Assembly: GCF_021233055.1 (NCBI RefSeq)
Contig: NZ_CP089538.1
Span: 5,038,501-5,102,500, forward strand
Source of the DNA: Spirosoma oryzicola
GTDB lineage: Bacteria > Bacteroidota > Bacteroidia > Cytophagales > Spirosomataceae
Reading direction: 5' to 3'
DNA: 64,000 nt
Shown here: positions 52,497-61,521 of the stretch, in pieces
Numbering within the stretch: the stretch's first letter is position 1
How the letters are laid out: the number at the start of each line of letters is the position of its first letter
Notes under the pieces: generated by a model
The model's input: the letters and a program-made list of their open reading frames with translations, nothing else
What the model was told of the DNA's origin: nothing
Database searches by the model: none
Position numbers and translations under genes: made by a program

Positions 52497-53072
52497 TTAG
52501 ATTAACCGAAAACTCATCCGGTGGTATTTTGTCGGTCCAAACTTCCGAATGGCTTCCCGATGAATGGGGGTTGGGTAACCAACATTTCTGGCCCAGCCGT
52601 AATCGGGAAACTCCTGCCCCAACTGCTCCATCAATTCATCACGGTACGTCTTGGCTAGTATCGAAGCGGCTGCGATGGACAGAAAATGCGCGTCACCTTT
52701 CACAATACAAGTGTGTGGAATCATGGGGTACGGCACAAACCGGTTTCCATCGACCAACAAATGTTCTGGCCGGACGGCGAGCGAATCAACAGCACGGTGC
52801 ATGGCCAGAAAACTCGCCTTCGAAATATTGATCCGGTCAATATCTTCGTGCGACACCTCCGCGACGGCCCACGCCAAAGCGTCCCGTTTTATATCTATTC
52901 GCAGCATCTCGCGTTGAATACGAGTCAGTTGCTTCGAATCATTGAGAATGGGATGCGTATAATGTTTGGGTAAGATAACCGCAGCAGCGACCACAGGTCC
53001 GGCCAAACACCCCCGGCCTACTTCATCTAAGCCCGCTTCGATGACCTCTGCGTTGTAGTAAGATTTAAGCAT
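52497..53072 (-). CDS. rnhB: Ribonuclease HII
   Basis: Removes RNA from RNA/DNA hybrids, including single ribonucleotides. The 191 residues contain the catalytic set: Asp16 and Glu17 in GLDEVGRG, Asp108 in LLVDGN and Asp127 in VKGDAHF, with SIAAASILAKTYRD nearby. It lies 23 bases downstream of the Bat-like operon on the same strand, counted from the VWA gene start side, and is read in the same direction. Confidence 0.96.
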   Translation of the reverse strand: MLKSYYNAEVIEAGLDEVGRGCLAGPVVAAAVILPKHYTHPILNDSKQLTRIQREMLRIDIKRDALAWAVAEVSHEDIDRINISKASFLAMHRAVDSLAVRPEHLLVDGNRFVPYPMIPHTCIVKGDAHFLSIAAASILAKTYRDELMEQLGQEFPDYGWARNVGYPTPIHREAIRKFGPTKYHRMSFRLI

Positions 53073-53095
53073 GGTAAATAATAGCAGGTATCCGG

Positions 53096-54169
53096 TTAAT
53101 CTTGTAATACATTTCCAACAATGGTATTTTTCAGAAACAGCGCGAAGAGTAAGAAAGAAATTGCCCAGTACAAATACACGCGATACTGATCCTGCACATC
53201 TTCGTACACCAACGTCCGAACGGGCGCTTTTTCTAATTGGTCAATCTGCGTAAAAACGGCCCGGAGCCGACCGGCGTCAGCAGCCCGGAAGAAACTACCA
53301 TTACCGATTCCGGCAATCGTTTTCAGGATACCCTCATCTACGGTTGAAGCGGACGCACTCGAACGGATGGCCCGGCCTACCGCAATGGTATAGATCCGGA
53401 TGTTGAACGCCTTGGCCAGACGGGCTGCCGTGACCGGGTCCAGGTTACCAGCGGTGTTGTCGCCGTCGCTGAGCAGGATAATCACTTTACTACGCTTTTT
53501 CCCCGACTCCGTTGAATCCTGGGTAGCATTCATGGGTTCCCGCATCCGGTTGATACAGCGCGCCAGCGCATCGCCAATGGCCGTACCCGACGCGGGGATC
53601 ATCTGCTCGTTCAGCTCGCTTAAATACTGCTTCAGTAACGCGTAATCCGTAGTCAGTGGGCAAAGCGAAAACGCTTCACCTGCAAAAATTACGAGGCCAA
53701 TCCGGTCATTCTTACGACCGTTGATGAACGTCTGCGCTACTCGTTTAGCCGCAGCCAGGCGCGTGGGTGGCAGGTCGGCCTCGGTCATGGACGACGACAC
53801 GTCCATAGCCAGCATGATATCGATTCCCTCCGACTGCTCTTCGCGATGCGTTTGTACAAGCTGGGGCCGGGCCAGGGCCACCAGTAAGAGTGTCATGGCA
53901 ATGAACAGGCTTCCCGGCAATAGAAACCGTAACAGGCTTACCAATCGTTGATTTACCAGAACGGGATCTTCCTGAATCCGGTCGCTCTGACTGCCCCGTC
54001 CTGTTCCCAACGACATATTTAACCGCTGCTGCGAATCATGCTGCAAGTAGTAGCGCAGCGCAAACAGAAACCCAATCGTTGGGATGAGGTAAAGGGCGAG
54101 CGGATTGGCGAAACGAAACTGTTCCCAAAGCGCCCGATCGAACCAATGTAGCGAATACCAAGGCTCCAT
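53096..54169 (-). CDS. BatA-like VWA-domain membrane protein
   Basis: A 357-residue protein with two N-terminal transmembrane helices (about residues 25-42 and 82-102), a von Willebrand A domain (about 110-300) and a C-terminal helix (about 328-345). The MIDAS motif is complete in its first part: MLAMDVSSSM (DxSxS), with the later Thr and Asp in ASGTAIGDAL and LLSDGDNTAGN. This is the layout of BatA from the Bacteroides aerotolerance operon. It is the third gene of a DUF58-hypothetical-VWA set; its start is one base after the preceding stop. Confidence 0.88.
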   Translation of the reverse strand: MEPWYSLHWFDRALWEQFRFANPLALYLIPTIGFLFALRYYLQHDSQQRLNMSLGTGRGSQSDRIQEDPVLVNQRLVSLLRFLLPGSLFIAMTLLLVALARPQLVQTHREEQSEGIDIMLAMDVSSSMTEADLPPTRLAAAKRVAQTFINGRKNDRIGLVIFAGEAFSLCPLTTDYALLKQYLSELNEQMIPASGTAIGDALARCINRMREPMNATQDSTESGKKRSKVIILLSDGDNTAGNLDPVTAARLAKAFNIRIYTIAVGRAIRSSASASTVDEGILKTIAGIGNGSFFRAADAGRLRAVFTQIDQLEKAPVRTLVYEDVQDQYRVYLYWAISFLLFALFLKNTIVGNVLQD

Positions 54170-54170
54170 A

Positions 54171-55178
54171 TTACGAACGGGTTGACGGGTTAGCTTCGTC
54201 GGACATGACGACTGGTACCGGTGGCTCCGCCGGAGCTTGCAGTATATTCCGTTGCCGATGATACGCCTGGACAGCCACCTTAAGCAATACCTGCAAGGCG
54301 TCCTGCGACTGAGCCGAAAAGGTTCCGCCGTAAATCATCCGGTCGGCTTCCCGCAAAGCGTCAGCTACGCGTTCATCACCCGTTCGCTCGGCGATTTCGG
54401 GGGTGGTCAGGGAAGCATAAGGCTGTTTTTCAAGGCTTTCCAGGTACGTTTTCCAGATCACAATCGCCTGATTAGCCATATCCGATGCTGTATCGGCGCT
54501 CAACAGTTGACTCAACCGATTGTATTCTTGTAGAAACCGCTTGTGTTGCTGGTAAAGCTGATAAATCTGCCACTGGTGACGAATCGATCGCCCAAACAAC
54601 AAATTAATAAGTGTTAACAAAGCGCCCGCTACCAGCAGTGCTTCAACCAGAACCGGATAGTTAAACTGTTGCTGTAAGCGAGCTAGTTGCGTTTCCGAGG
54701 CCAGTGTTAGACTCTGCGTAGGTGCCGTACCTGAACGGGGTAACGTCAGCTTTGATCGTAAGAATACTGTGTCAATCTGCGTCATTAGGCTGGTACAATC
54801 GTTGGCATTGACCAGCCTAATAGGAACCTGCAATAACTGAGCGGAATCCGTCTCGAACGAAACCAGTGTATACACGGCGCTATCCCGACTGACCGCCAAT
54901 GGGCCCTGGCCGGTTGTCTGCGTGGGAAAAACGCTTATTTCCTTGACGCGGAAAGGCAGAAAATGAACCGCTGTATCCGGAAAAAGAACTTCAGCCGTTG
55001 GTACATGGCGGTAGGTGACGGCATACCGAAAGGGCCGACCGATTTCAATACTATCGTCGAGAAATTGCCCGTTCAGTGTCCGTTTCGCGGGTGGTTGCGC
55101 CCAAACCGAAACGGCAAACAGGCATAAGCTACTAATCAATTGAAGCGTATGAGTCACTAATCGACCTGTCAAAATCAC
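54171..55178 (-). CDS. Accessory membrane protein of the Bat-like operon
   Basis: A 335-residue protein: signal peptide, an extracytoplasmic beta domain (about 30-150), one transmembrane helix (about 180-200) and a helical cytoplasmic domain with YQLYQQHKRFLQEYNRLSQLL. It corresponds in position and layout to the BatD-like or DUF4381-like partner in such operons, but I do not recognise a family motif. The ATG overlaps the DUF58 stop (55175-55178), so translation is coupled. Confidence 0.75.
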   Translation of the reverse strand: MILTGRLVTHTLQLISSLCLFAVSVWAQPPAKRTLNGQFLDDSIEIGRPFRYAVTYRHVPTAEVLFPDTAVHFLPFRVKEISVFPTQTTGQGPLAVSRDSAVYTLVSFETDSAQLLQVPIRLVNANDCTSLMTQIDTVFLRSKLTLPRSGTAPTQSLTLASETQLARLQQQFNYPVLVEALLVAGALLTLINLLFGRSIRHQWQIYQLYQQHKRFLQEYNRLSQLLSADTASDMANQAIVIWKTYLESLEKQPYASLTTPEIAERTGDERVADALREADRMIYGGTFSAQSQDALQVLLKVAVQAYHRQRNILQAPAEPPVPVVMSDEANPSTRS

Positions 55179-56047
55179 TGATATCTTCTTACCCGAAACA
55201 GCTCAATGAGTTTCGGCACAAAATCTTCCTGCGAATCGAGCGCCAGGTAATTGGCGTTGAACTGCTTGCAAAGCCGCTCCAGCCGAGCCTGATTCTGCTG
55301 GAAGGTTTCCCGCAACCGGTGCCGAAACGAAGCCGACGACGTATTGAGCCACATTGTCCGACCGCTTTCCGTATCGTGCACCGGAATGATCCCAAGCCGG
55401 GGCAGATTTACTTCGCGCTGATCGTAAAAGTGAATAACAACCAAATCGTGTTTTCGTGCCAGAGCCTTGAGATTATGCTCGTACCCATGATCGATAAAAT
55501 CCGACAGCAGAATCACGACACTCCGGCGTTTCAGACAGTTCAGCGTAAACAAAAGCGCATCCGCCAGGTTTGTCCGGGCCGATTCGGGTTGCAGCTTAAA
55601 CAGACTCATAATCAGCTGATAACCCGTTTTCATGCTGTTGGATGGTTTGATGTACCGCTCTTTCTGATCCGAAAAACAATACAAGCCTACATGGCTGGCT
55701 TCGCGAATAGCCGACATCGCCAGTACCCCACATACTTCTTTTGTTGCATCCAGCTTCGCCCGGTGCTGCGGACCAACCTGCTGCGACGCACTCACGTCAA
55801 CGACAAAAAAAACGGTTTGATCTTTCTCTTCGCGGAATACCTTTACGAACGTACCGTGTCCTTTCGACGACACGTTCCAGTCAATAGCCCGCACATCGTC
55901 ACCGTATTGGTAAATGCGCAAATCACTAAATTCCAGCCCGGACCCTTTAAAAACCGAGCGAAAGCTACCCCGCATCTGTGAATTGACCGCTTTTCGAATC
56001 TGAATATCGAAATTACGCAGCCGGGCCAAGAACTCGTCCATACCCAA
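55175..56047 (-). CDS. DUF58 domain protein of the Bat-like operon
   Basis: A 290-residue cytoplasmic protein of the DUF58 family with a degenerate VWA fold. Recognisable parts are GSGLEFSDLRIYQYGDDVRAIDWNVSSK near the N-terminus and FFVVDVSASQQVG, the MIDAS-like turn, followed by VVILLSDFIDHGYE. A start at 56041 is also possible. It leads the DUF58-accessory-VWA set. The usual MoxR AAA ATPase would sit just upstream; here a divergent gene lies there. Confidence 0.9.
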   Translation of the reverse strand: MGMDEFLARLRNFDIQIRKAVNSQMRGSFRSVFKGSGLEFSDLRIYQYGDDVRAIDWNVSSKGHGTFVKVFREEKDQTVFFVVDVSASQQVGPQHRAKLDATKEVCGVLAMSAIREASHVGLYCFSDQKERYIKPSNSMKTGYQLIMSLFKLQPESARTNLADALLFTLNCLKRRSVVILLSDFIDHGYEHNLKALARKHDLVVIHFYDQREVNLPRLGIIPVHDTESGRTMWLNTSSASFRHRLRETFQQNQARLERLCKQFNANYLALDSQEDFVPKLIELFRVRRYQ

Positions 56048-56125
56048 TAGGCGTTATGTTATTTTAACAGCCAATCCCGAACTTTGCCTGACCGGATTAG
56101 CTTACAAAATTAACGCTTAAAAACT

Positions 56126-56506
56126 ATGCGTTGGCATCTGATGAAACAAACCATCTGGATGGGGCTAGCGATGCTTTACCTGGGCCTCCTGCAAGGTTGC
56201 CAGCCGCCAGAAGACAAACGCCCGGACAATTTGATTCCGGAGGAGCGTATGGTAGCCATTCTGACCGAAGTACACATACTCGAAGCGCGGGTCGGGCGTA
56301 TGGGCCTGCGATCGACAGACTCGTCTAATGTGGCTTATCACCATTTGGAAAAACAGATTTTCCGAAAGTTCAAGGTCGATACAGCGGCCTATTCGAAAAG
56401 TTACGCGTATTACGCAGCGCACCCACGAGCGATGGAAACGATATACCAGCAGGTCGTTGACAACCTGAAAAAGAAAACTGAGCCCCAAAAACCAGCCCGT
56501 TCATGA
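56126..56506 (+). CDS. DUF4296 family lipoprotein
   Basis: A 126-residue lipoprotein (lipobox GLLQGC) of the Bacteroidota-specific DUF4296 family. The mature part is helical: LIPEERMVAILTEVHILEARVG followed by EKQIFRKFKVDTAAYSKSYAYYAAHP. Function unknown. Its stop overlaps the start of the protoporphyrinogen oxidase gene (ATGA, 56503-56506), so they are translated together. Confidence 0.87.
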   Translation: MRWHLMKQTIWMGLAMLYLGLLQGCQPPEDKRPDNLIPEERMVAILTEVHILEARVGRMGLRSTDSSNVAYHHLEKQIFRKFKVDTAAYSKSYAYYAAHPRAMETIYQQVVDNLKKKTEPQKPARS

Positions 56507-57849
56507 CTATTGGCATTATCGGAGCGGGCATTTCGGGACTCACGCTGGCTTACGAGCTGCAGGAACGTGGGGTTGATTATCATCTTTGGGAGGCCAGTGA
56601 TCGAGCCGGTGGCTACATCGGATCAGAGCGAGCTACGGGCCCCGACGGACAACATTACCTGCGCGAGCTAGGGCCTAATTCGCTGCTTGGTGACGCCGAT
56701 CTGCTGCTCTGGCTCGACAAGTTGGGTCTTACGCCCGCCCTCACTTTCAGCAAACCCGTTAGTAAAGCTCGTTTTATCTTTCGCGATGGGCAGTACCGAC
56801 AGCTTCCATCGGGTCCGCCCTCGTTATTGTTTGGTACTTTCTTTAGCTGGAAAACCAAGCTGGCAATTTTTCGCGAACGGAATAACAAAACCAAATCACC
56901 CGAAGGGGAAACGCTGGGACAATTTTTTCGACGCCGTTTCTCGAACGAGATTGTCGATTACGCATTGGCACCGTTCGTAGCCGGAATTTACGCGGGCGAT
57001 CCCGATCAGCTGCTTGTCTCCGAGACATTTCCCGTTTTGCTCGACTACGAAAACGAGTATGGCTCGGTACTTCGGGGGCTGATAAAAAATCAATCGTCCG
57101 CCGGTCGTCGGCAGTCGTTTAGCTTTCGGGAGGGTATGCAGATGCTGACCGATGCGCTGGCCGCCCGGCTGACCAACCTCTCGTTGAGCGATCCGGTTAA
57201 GCGCATTAGCCGAACCAGAGATGGCTGGCAAATCGAAGCCCAAAGTGGTACTAAACCGGTTGACAAACTGATTCTGGCCGTTGGAACTGACGCAGCTGCC
57301 CGATTGGTAGCCGCTGATTATCCTGCGTTTGCCGATGCGCTTCACGCCGTTCAATACCCACCAATGACTGCCGTTCATTCCGTTTATAAACGCGCTGATG
57401 TTCGGCATCTGCTCAATGGTTTTGGTGGCCTGAATCCAAAGGTCGAGGATCGTTTTGCGGCTGGTCATATCTGGAGCAGTTCGATTTTTGAAGGCCGCTG
57501 CCCCGACGACGAAGTCCTGATTACGACCATGGTAGGTGGTCAGGCCGGAGCGCAGAAAGCCCAGTTAGCCGATGATGTTCTGCTCGAGAACGTTCATCAG
57601 GAGTTAGTCAGCAGTTTTGGCATTACAGCAACCAAGCCGGTTTTCCGAAAACTAACCCGCTGGAAACGAGCCATTCCGCAGTACAACGCCCAAATCGTTA
57701 CCGTCAAACAACAGGTCGAAGCCGTTGAAAAAGACGATCTGCTGGTATGCGCAAACTGGTACAAAGGCGTTTCGTTGTCCGACCGCATTACCAGAGCGCG
57801 CCAACTTGCCAAGGAGTTAAGCCAACCATCTGCGATTAACAAATTTTAA
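56503..57849 (+). CDS. hemY: Protoporphyrinogen/coproporphyrinogen oxidase, FAD type
   Basis: A 448-residue FAD enzyme of haem biosynthesis, of the HemY/CgoX (TIGR00562) class; some annotations call it hemG. The Rossmann start is IGIIGAGISGLTLAYELQERG, followed by LWEASDRAGGYIGSE. Other family marks are the ELGPNSLL, VAGIYAGDPDQLLV and the C-terminal CANWYKGVSLSDRI (FAD contact). No other haem genes are close. It is coupled to the DUF4296 gene. Confidence 0.92.
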   Translation: MTIGIIGAGISGLTLAYELQERGVDYHLWEASDRAGGYIGSERATGPDGQHYLRELGPNSLLGDADLLLWLDKLGLTPALTFSKPVSKARFIFRDGQYRQLPSGPPSLLFGTFFSWKTKLAIFRERNNKTKSPEGETLGQFFRRRFSNEIVDYALAPFVAGIYAGDPDQLLVSETFPVLLDYENEYGSVLRGLIKNQSSAGRRQSFSFREGMQMLTDALAARLTNLSLSDPVKRISRTRDGWQIEAQSGTKPVDKLILAVGTDAAARLVAADYPAFADALHAVQYPPMTAVHSVYKRADVRHLLNGFGGLNPKVEDRFAAGHIWSSSIFEGRCPDDEVLITTMVGGQAGAQKAQLADDVLLENVHQELVSSFGITATKPVFRKLTRWKRAIPQYNAQIVTVKQQVEAVEKDDLLVCANWYKGVSLSDRITRARQLAKELSQPSAINKF

Positions 57850-57930
57850 TAGTTATTTTGTACAAAAATCACCGGTACTGCTGTTGTATCAGTAGTAGTA
57901 TTGGTCGCTTACAAACCCACTTCGTACGTC

Positions 57931-58731
57931 GTGAAAGAACGCCTGGTAGTTATTCCCACTTATAATGAAATTGAGAACATTGAGGCTATTGTCCGAAAAG
58001 TATTCTCGCTGCCGGAGCCGTTCGACATGCTGATCGTAGACGATGGTTCACCCGATGGTACCGCGCAACGGGTCCGTTACCTACAAGAAGAGTTTGCCGA
58101 TAGTGGCTCTCCCGCCCGTTTGCATCTGCTCGAACGGCGAGGAAAATTAGGACTAGGCACCGCTTACATCGACGGTTTCAAGTGGGCGCTATCGCGAGGA
58201 TACCAGTATTTGTTCGAGATGGACGCCGACTTCTCGCACAACCCCGACGATCTGATCAAACTTTACCACGCCTGCGCCGATGAAGGGCCGAACCGGGCCG
58301 ATGTTGCCGTTGGCTCCCGCTATATTCGGGGGGTAAATGTTGTAAACTGGCCAATCGGTCGGGTGCTGATGTCGTATTTCGCCGGGGTTTACGTTCGGTT
58401 TATCACCGGTATGTCGATCATGGACCCTACGGCTGGCTTTGTCTGTTATCGGCATAACGTACTGGAAGTGATTCTGCATAATCCGATTAAGTTCGTGGGT
58501 TACGCCTTCCAGATCGAAATGAAGTTTACCTGCTGGAAGTACGGTTTCCGAATTGCCGAGGTACCGATTATCTTCACCGACCGCACGAAAGGCGTTTCCA
58601 AGATGTCTACCAAGATCTTTAAAGAAGCCGTTTTTGGGGTTCTGCAAATGAAAATTAGTAGCTTCTTCCGGCACTATATACCGCGCAAACAACCGGCATC
58701 CACGATGGCCGAGCCAGTCGATGCCGTTTAA
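57931..58731 (+). CDS. Polyprenol-phosphate glycosyltransferase (GT2, DPM synthase-like)
   Basis: A 266-residue GT2 enzyme that transfers a sugar from a nucleotide donor to polyprenyl phosphate at the membrane. The GTG at 57931 gives MKERLVVIPTYNEIENIEAIV, the usual start distance from the catalytic fold; an in-frame TTG at 57901 adds ten residues. Motifs are LIVDDGSPDGTA, MDADFSHNPDDL and DPTAGFVCYRHNVLE, with VGYAFQIEMKF. There is no C-terminal membrane domain. Mannose is the usual sugar for the family. Confidence 0.9.
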   Translation: MKERLVVIPTYNEIENIEAIVRKVFSLPEPFDMLIVDDGSPDGTAQRVRYLQEEFADSGSPARLHLLERRGKLGLGTAYIDGFKWALSRGYQYLFEMDADFSHNPDDLIKLYHACADEGPNRADVAVGSRYIRGVNVVNWPIGRVLMSYFAGVYVRFITGMSIMDPTAGFVCYRHNVLEVILHNPIKFVGYAFQIEMKFTCWKYGFRIAEVPIIFTDRTKGVSKMSTKIFKEAVFGVLQMKISSFFRHYIPRKQPASTMAEPVDAV

Positions 58732-58744
58732 TGTCATTCGATAG

Positions 58745-58790
58745 AAACAAAGAAGCCCAACGAATTGACGATCGTTGGGCTTCTTTGTTT
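58745..58790. terminator. Bidirectional terminator between GT2 and DUF167 genes
   Basis: AAACAAAGAAGCCCAACGA (58745-58763) is exactly inverted at 58772-58790, with an 8-nt loop and T-rich flanks on both strands. It serves two convergent genes. Confidence 0.85.
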
Positions 58791-58798
58791 TACTGGTC

Positions 58799-59065
58799 TT
58801 ACTCGTTGAGAATTTGCGCGCGGAATTGCACAAACTCCTCTTCCGTTACGTCGATCTCAAGTCGTTTGTGCGGGTTTGTAAATCCGGCGACAATAGCCAC
58901 TTTGGATTTAGCAATACCTAACTGCTTGGCTAGAAACTCGATTAAGTATGCATTCGCTTTACCATCCTGAGCCGGCGCTTTGATTTTGACATTCAGCGTC
59001 CCAGCCGCATCGTAGAACAGCTGATCTACTTTACTGCCGGGTTTTGCTTTCACGTGCAGCGTCAC
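58799..59065 (-). CDS. DUF167 (YggU-like) family protein
   Basis: A small protein of 88 residues with the DUF167 fold; function unknown. Family marks are LHVKAKPGSKVDQL, LNVKIKAPAQDGKANAYLIEFLAKQLGIAKSKVAIVAG (shown as one region, residues 24-61) and NPHKRLEID. Its ATG overlaps the stop of the upstream SDR gene by four bases (59062-59065). Confidence 0.9.
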   Translation of the reverse strand: MTLHVKAKPGSKVDQLFYDAAGTLNVKIKAPAQDGKANAYLIEFLAKQLGIAKSKVAIVAGFTNPHKRLEIDVTEEEFVQFRAQILNE

Positions 59066-59973
59066 GCGGGCTGGTTTAATTGAGCTGCCAGAACCGCTAT
59101 GCCTTCTTCGAACGAATGTGGATCGTAGCCAAGCACGGTGTGCGATTTATCGAGAATAAATCCTGTGCGTGGTGGACGACGAGCAACCTGCGTAAACGTC
59201 GATGCGTCGGCCTGCGCGATCAGTGATTTGTCCAGGCCAAAATAATCGGCGGTTTTGATCGCCATGTCATACGGCGTCAGTACCTCTTTTCCCGAAATGT
59301 TGAAGATACCTTCTGCTTCCTTGTCGGCTATCAGATAACAGCCCATCGCCAGGTCTTCGGCCAACGTTGGGCTACGCCACTGGTCGGTAACGACTTTGAT
59401 ATTTTTACCGTCTTCGAGCGATTTCTTCACCCACAGAATGATGTTGCTCCGGCTCATGTCGTGCGCTATGCCGTAGACAAGAACCGTCCGGGCAATGGCC
59501 CAGTGCAATCCGGAATGAATCACCACTTTTTCGGCAGCATATTTACTCCATCCGTAAAAACTGATTGGATTTCCTTCGGCGGTTTCGTCATAAGGGCCAT
59601 CAGCACCGTCGAAAATAAAGTCGGTGGATACATGAAGCAGGAAAGCATCCGCAGCCTTACACGCGTCAACGATGTATTCGGTAGCATGAACATTCTGCGC
59701 CCAGCAGTCATCCTTCTGAACCTCACACTTATCCACATCGGTCATGGCGGCTCCGTGGATAACTGCGTCCGGCTGCACATCACCGATCACATCAAGCACT
59801 TGCTGACGATCCGTAATGTCCATCGAACGGTAGGTATAGCCGTCGGAAAAGGGCAGTCGATTGGCACCCCGTGCCGTTGCGATTAATTCAACATCCGGTT
59901 GCTTAACCAGCAATCCAACCAGCTTTTGCCCCAGCAGACCATTGGCACCGGTGAGGAGAATCCGTTTTTTCAT
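59062..59973 (-). CDS. RmlD-like SDR family oxidoreductase
   Basis: A 303-residue NAD(P)-dependent enzyme close to dTDP-4-dehydrorhamnose reductases. The start at 59973 (MKKRILLTGANGLLGQKLVG) is preferred; 59979 is also possible. The fold shows TGANGLLG, AVIHGAAMTDVDKCE, LHVSTDFIFDGADGPYDE and the catalytic Tyr-Lys in YGWSKYAAEK. The other rml genes are absent, so the substrate is uncertain. Confidence 0.9.
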   Translation of the reverse strand: MKKRILLTGANGLLGQKLVGLLVKQPDVELIATARGANRLPFSDGYTYRSMDITDRQQVLDVIGDVQPDAVIHGAAMTDVDKCEVQKDDCWAQNVHATEYIVDACKAADAFLLHVSTDFIFDGADGPYDETAEGNPISFYGWSKYAAEKVVIHSGLHWAIARTVLVYGIAHDMSRSNIILWVKKSLEDGKNIKVVTDQWRSPTLAEDLAMGCYLIADKEAEGIFNISGKEVLTPYDMAIKTADYFGLDKSLIAQADASTFTQVARRPPRTGFILDKSHTVLGYDPHSFEEGIAVLAAQLNQPA

Positions 59974-60007
59974 AGGCATTCACGTAGAAATAGGCGATCT
60001 GACGTTT

Positions 60008-60712
60008 CTATTGATATTGATAGTTGTACTGCTTCTTGATCTTTTTCTTTTTGACCCACGTTCCGGTCATGCTCATGCGCACGTCTGCATCCGGGCGATC
60101 CATTTCGTTGCGAGGCTGCTTGGCGATGCTATCGACGATAGCCACTCCATCAACGACTTCCCCAAACACCGTGTAGTTACCATCGAGGTGTGGAGAGCCT
60201 CCCAAGGTTTTGTATACTTGCTTCTGTTCATCGGTGGGAACGTGCCCCTTCATGGTCTGAATCCGCGCGACCTGTTTCTGCAACTCGTCTTCGCTCCACA
60301 CGCGCCCCTGCACGATGTAGAACTGACAACCGCTCGACGCTTTTTCGGGATTATTGTCACGGGCCGCAGCTAAGGCACCTTTCTTGTGGAACAGGGCGGG
60401 TACAAATTCAGCCGGAACTTTATAACCGACATCACCACTTCCCAAAGGGTCGCCAGGCTTGGCTTTGCGGGAGTTCGGGTCGCCCCCCTGAATCATGAAC
60501 ATCGGAATGATGCGGTGAAACAACAGGCTGTCGTAAAATTTCTGATTGACGAGCTTGATGAAATTTTCTTTGTGCTTGGGCGTCTGGTCGTATAGCACCA
60601 ACCGCATGGTACCAAACCGGGTATTGAGCGACACAAGGTAATCTTTTTTCTTGCGGTTCTGCCCGACTACCAGCAACGGCATCAGCAGGAAAACAAAGAG
60701 AAGTTTACGCAT
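60008..60712 (-). CDS. Secreted cyclophilin-type peptidyl-prolyl isomerase
   Basis: A 234-residue protein folding helper. The signal peptide (MRKLLFVFLLMPLLVVGQ) leads to a cyclophilin domain: FGTMRLVLYDQTPKHKENFI, FHRIIPMFMIQGGDP, SSGCQFYIVQG and GNYTVFGEVVDGVAIVDSIA. The catalytic Arg lies in FHRII. A 35-residue insertion (EDELQKQVARIQTMKGH...) sits between core strands, as is usual in Bacteroidota. The tail is Lys/Tyr/Gln-rich. Confidence 0.92.
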   Translation of the reverse strand: MRKLLFVFLLMPLLVVGQNRKKKDYLVSLNTRFGTMRLVLYDQTPKHKENFIKLVNQKFYDSLLFHRIIPMFMIQGGDPNSRKAKPGDPLGSGDVGYKVPAEFVPALFHKKGALAAARDNNPEKASSGCQFYIVQGRVWSEDELQKQVARIQTMKGHVPTDEQKQVYKTLGGSPHLDGNYTVFGEVVDGVAIVDSIAKQPRNEMDRPDADVRMSMTGTWVKKKKIKKQYNYQYQ

Positions 60713-60753
60713 TACGGTGAATGGATGGGGGTGAAATACTACGGATAAATTCG

Positions 60754-61380
60754 TCAGAGAGCTACCCGATTCTGGAATACATCTTTCAAGCGTTGATCGT
60801 GGGTAACAACAATCAGGCTAGCCCCAATCTGCTCCGACTGTTCGCGCAGAAGCTTGACCACACGAGCGGTGTTTTCATCGTCAAGACTGGACGTTGGTTC
60901 GTCGGCCAGAATAATGTCAGGTTGGTTCATCACGGCCCGCGCAATACTCACGCGCTGCTGCTCGCCCTGGCTCATCTGGTGCGTTTTTTTGTTTAGATGA
61001 TCCGCAAAACCGAGCTGACCAGCCAGTTCGCGGGCGCGGCTCCTATCCTGCGGTTTATCCGCCAGATAATTCGCTAAAACCAGGTTATCCAGCACCGATA
61101 AAGAGCTGACAAAGTGCGGTTTCTGATAAATAATACCGACGTGTTTGGCCCGAAAGGCTGCGGTTTCAGCGGCACCGAGTTTGGTCAGGTCCGTCTGATC
61201 GATAACAACCGAGCCGCTTTTGGGACGAAGCAGCAGTGCCAGCAGGTGCAGGAAGGTTGTTTTTCCCGTTCCAGATTGTCCTAAAATCAGCAGGGCTTCG
61301 CGGTTGGCGCAGTGAACATCGGGAAATGCGAACTGTTTCGCAGGGCTATATTCAAACGTAAGTTGATTCGTTGCCAGCAT
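60754..61380 (-). CDS. ABC transporter ATP-binding protein (LolD/MacB-like class)
   Basis: A 208-residue ATPase. The start at 61380 (MLATNQLTFEYSPAKQF) fits the fold; the frame is open upstream. Motifs in order: Walker A LGQSGTGKTTF, Q-loop IYQKPHF, signature MSQGEQQRVSIARA, Walker B ILADEPTSSLD and switch His VVTHD. The size and signature resemble LolD-type ATPases. No permease gene is adjacent. Confidence 0.9.
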   Translation of the reverse strand: MLATNQLTFEYSPAKQFAFPDVHCANREALLILGQSGTGKTTFLHLLALLLRPKSGSVVIDQTDLTKLGAAETAAFRAKHVGIIYQKPHFVSSLSVLDNLVLANYLADKPQDRSRARELAGQLGFADHLNKKTHQMSQGEQQRVSIARAVMNQPDIILADEPTSSLDDENTARVVKLLREQSEQIGASLIVVTHDQRLKDVFQNRVAL

Positions 61381-61521
61381 CGGATTCGGGCGAGTACTCA
61401 CAAAAATAGGTAAAAGTTGTAATTTTGACCATTTCAGCCACGGGTCAATCGTCATTCGTCGTTACTAATTTGTCTATAAGGCGACAACCGACTAAAGACC
61501 GACGCCTAATCACTACTGACT

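Noticed and set aside
55319..55981. 220-codon plus-strand open frame
   Set aside because: Antisense to the DUF58 gene, which has clear conserved segments and operon coupling.
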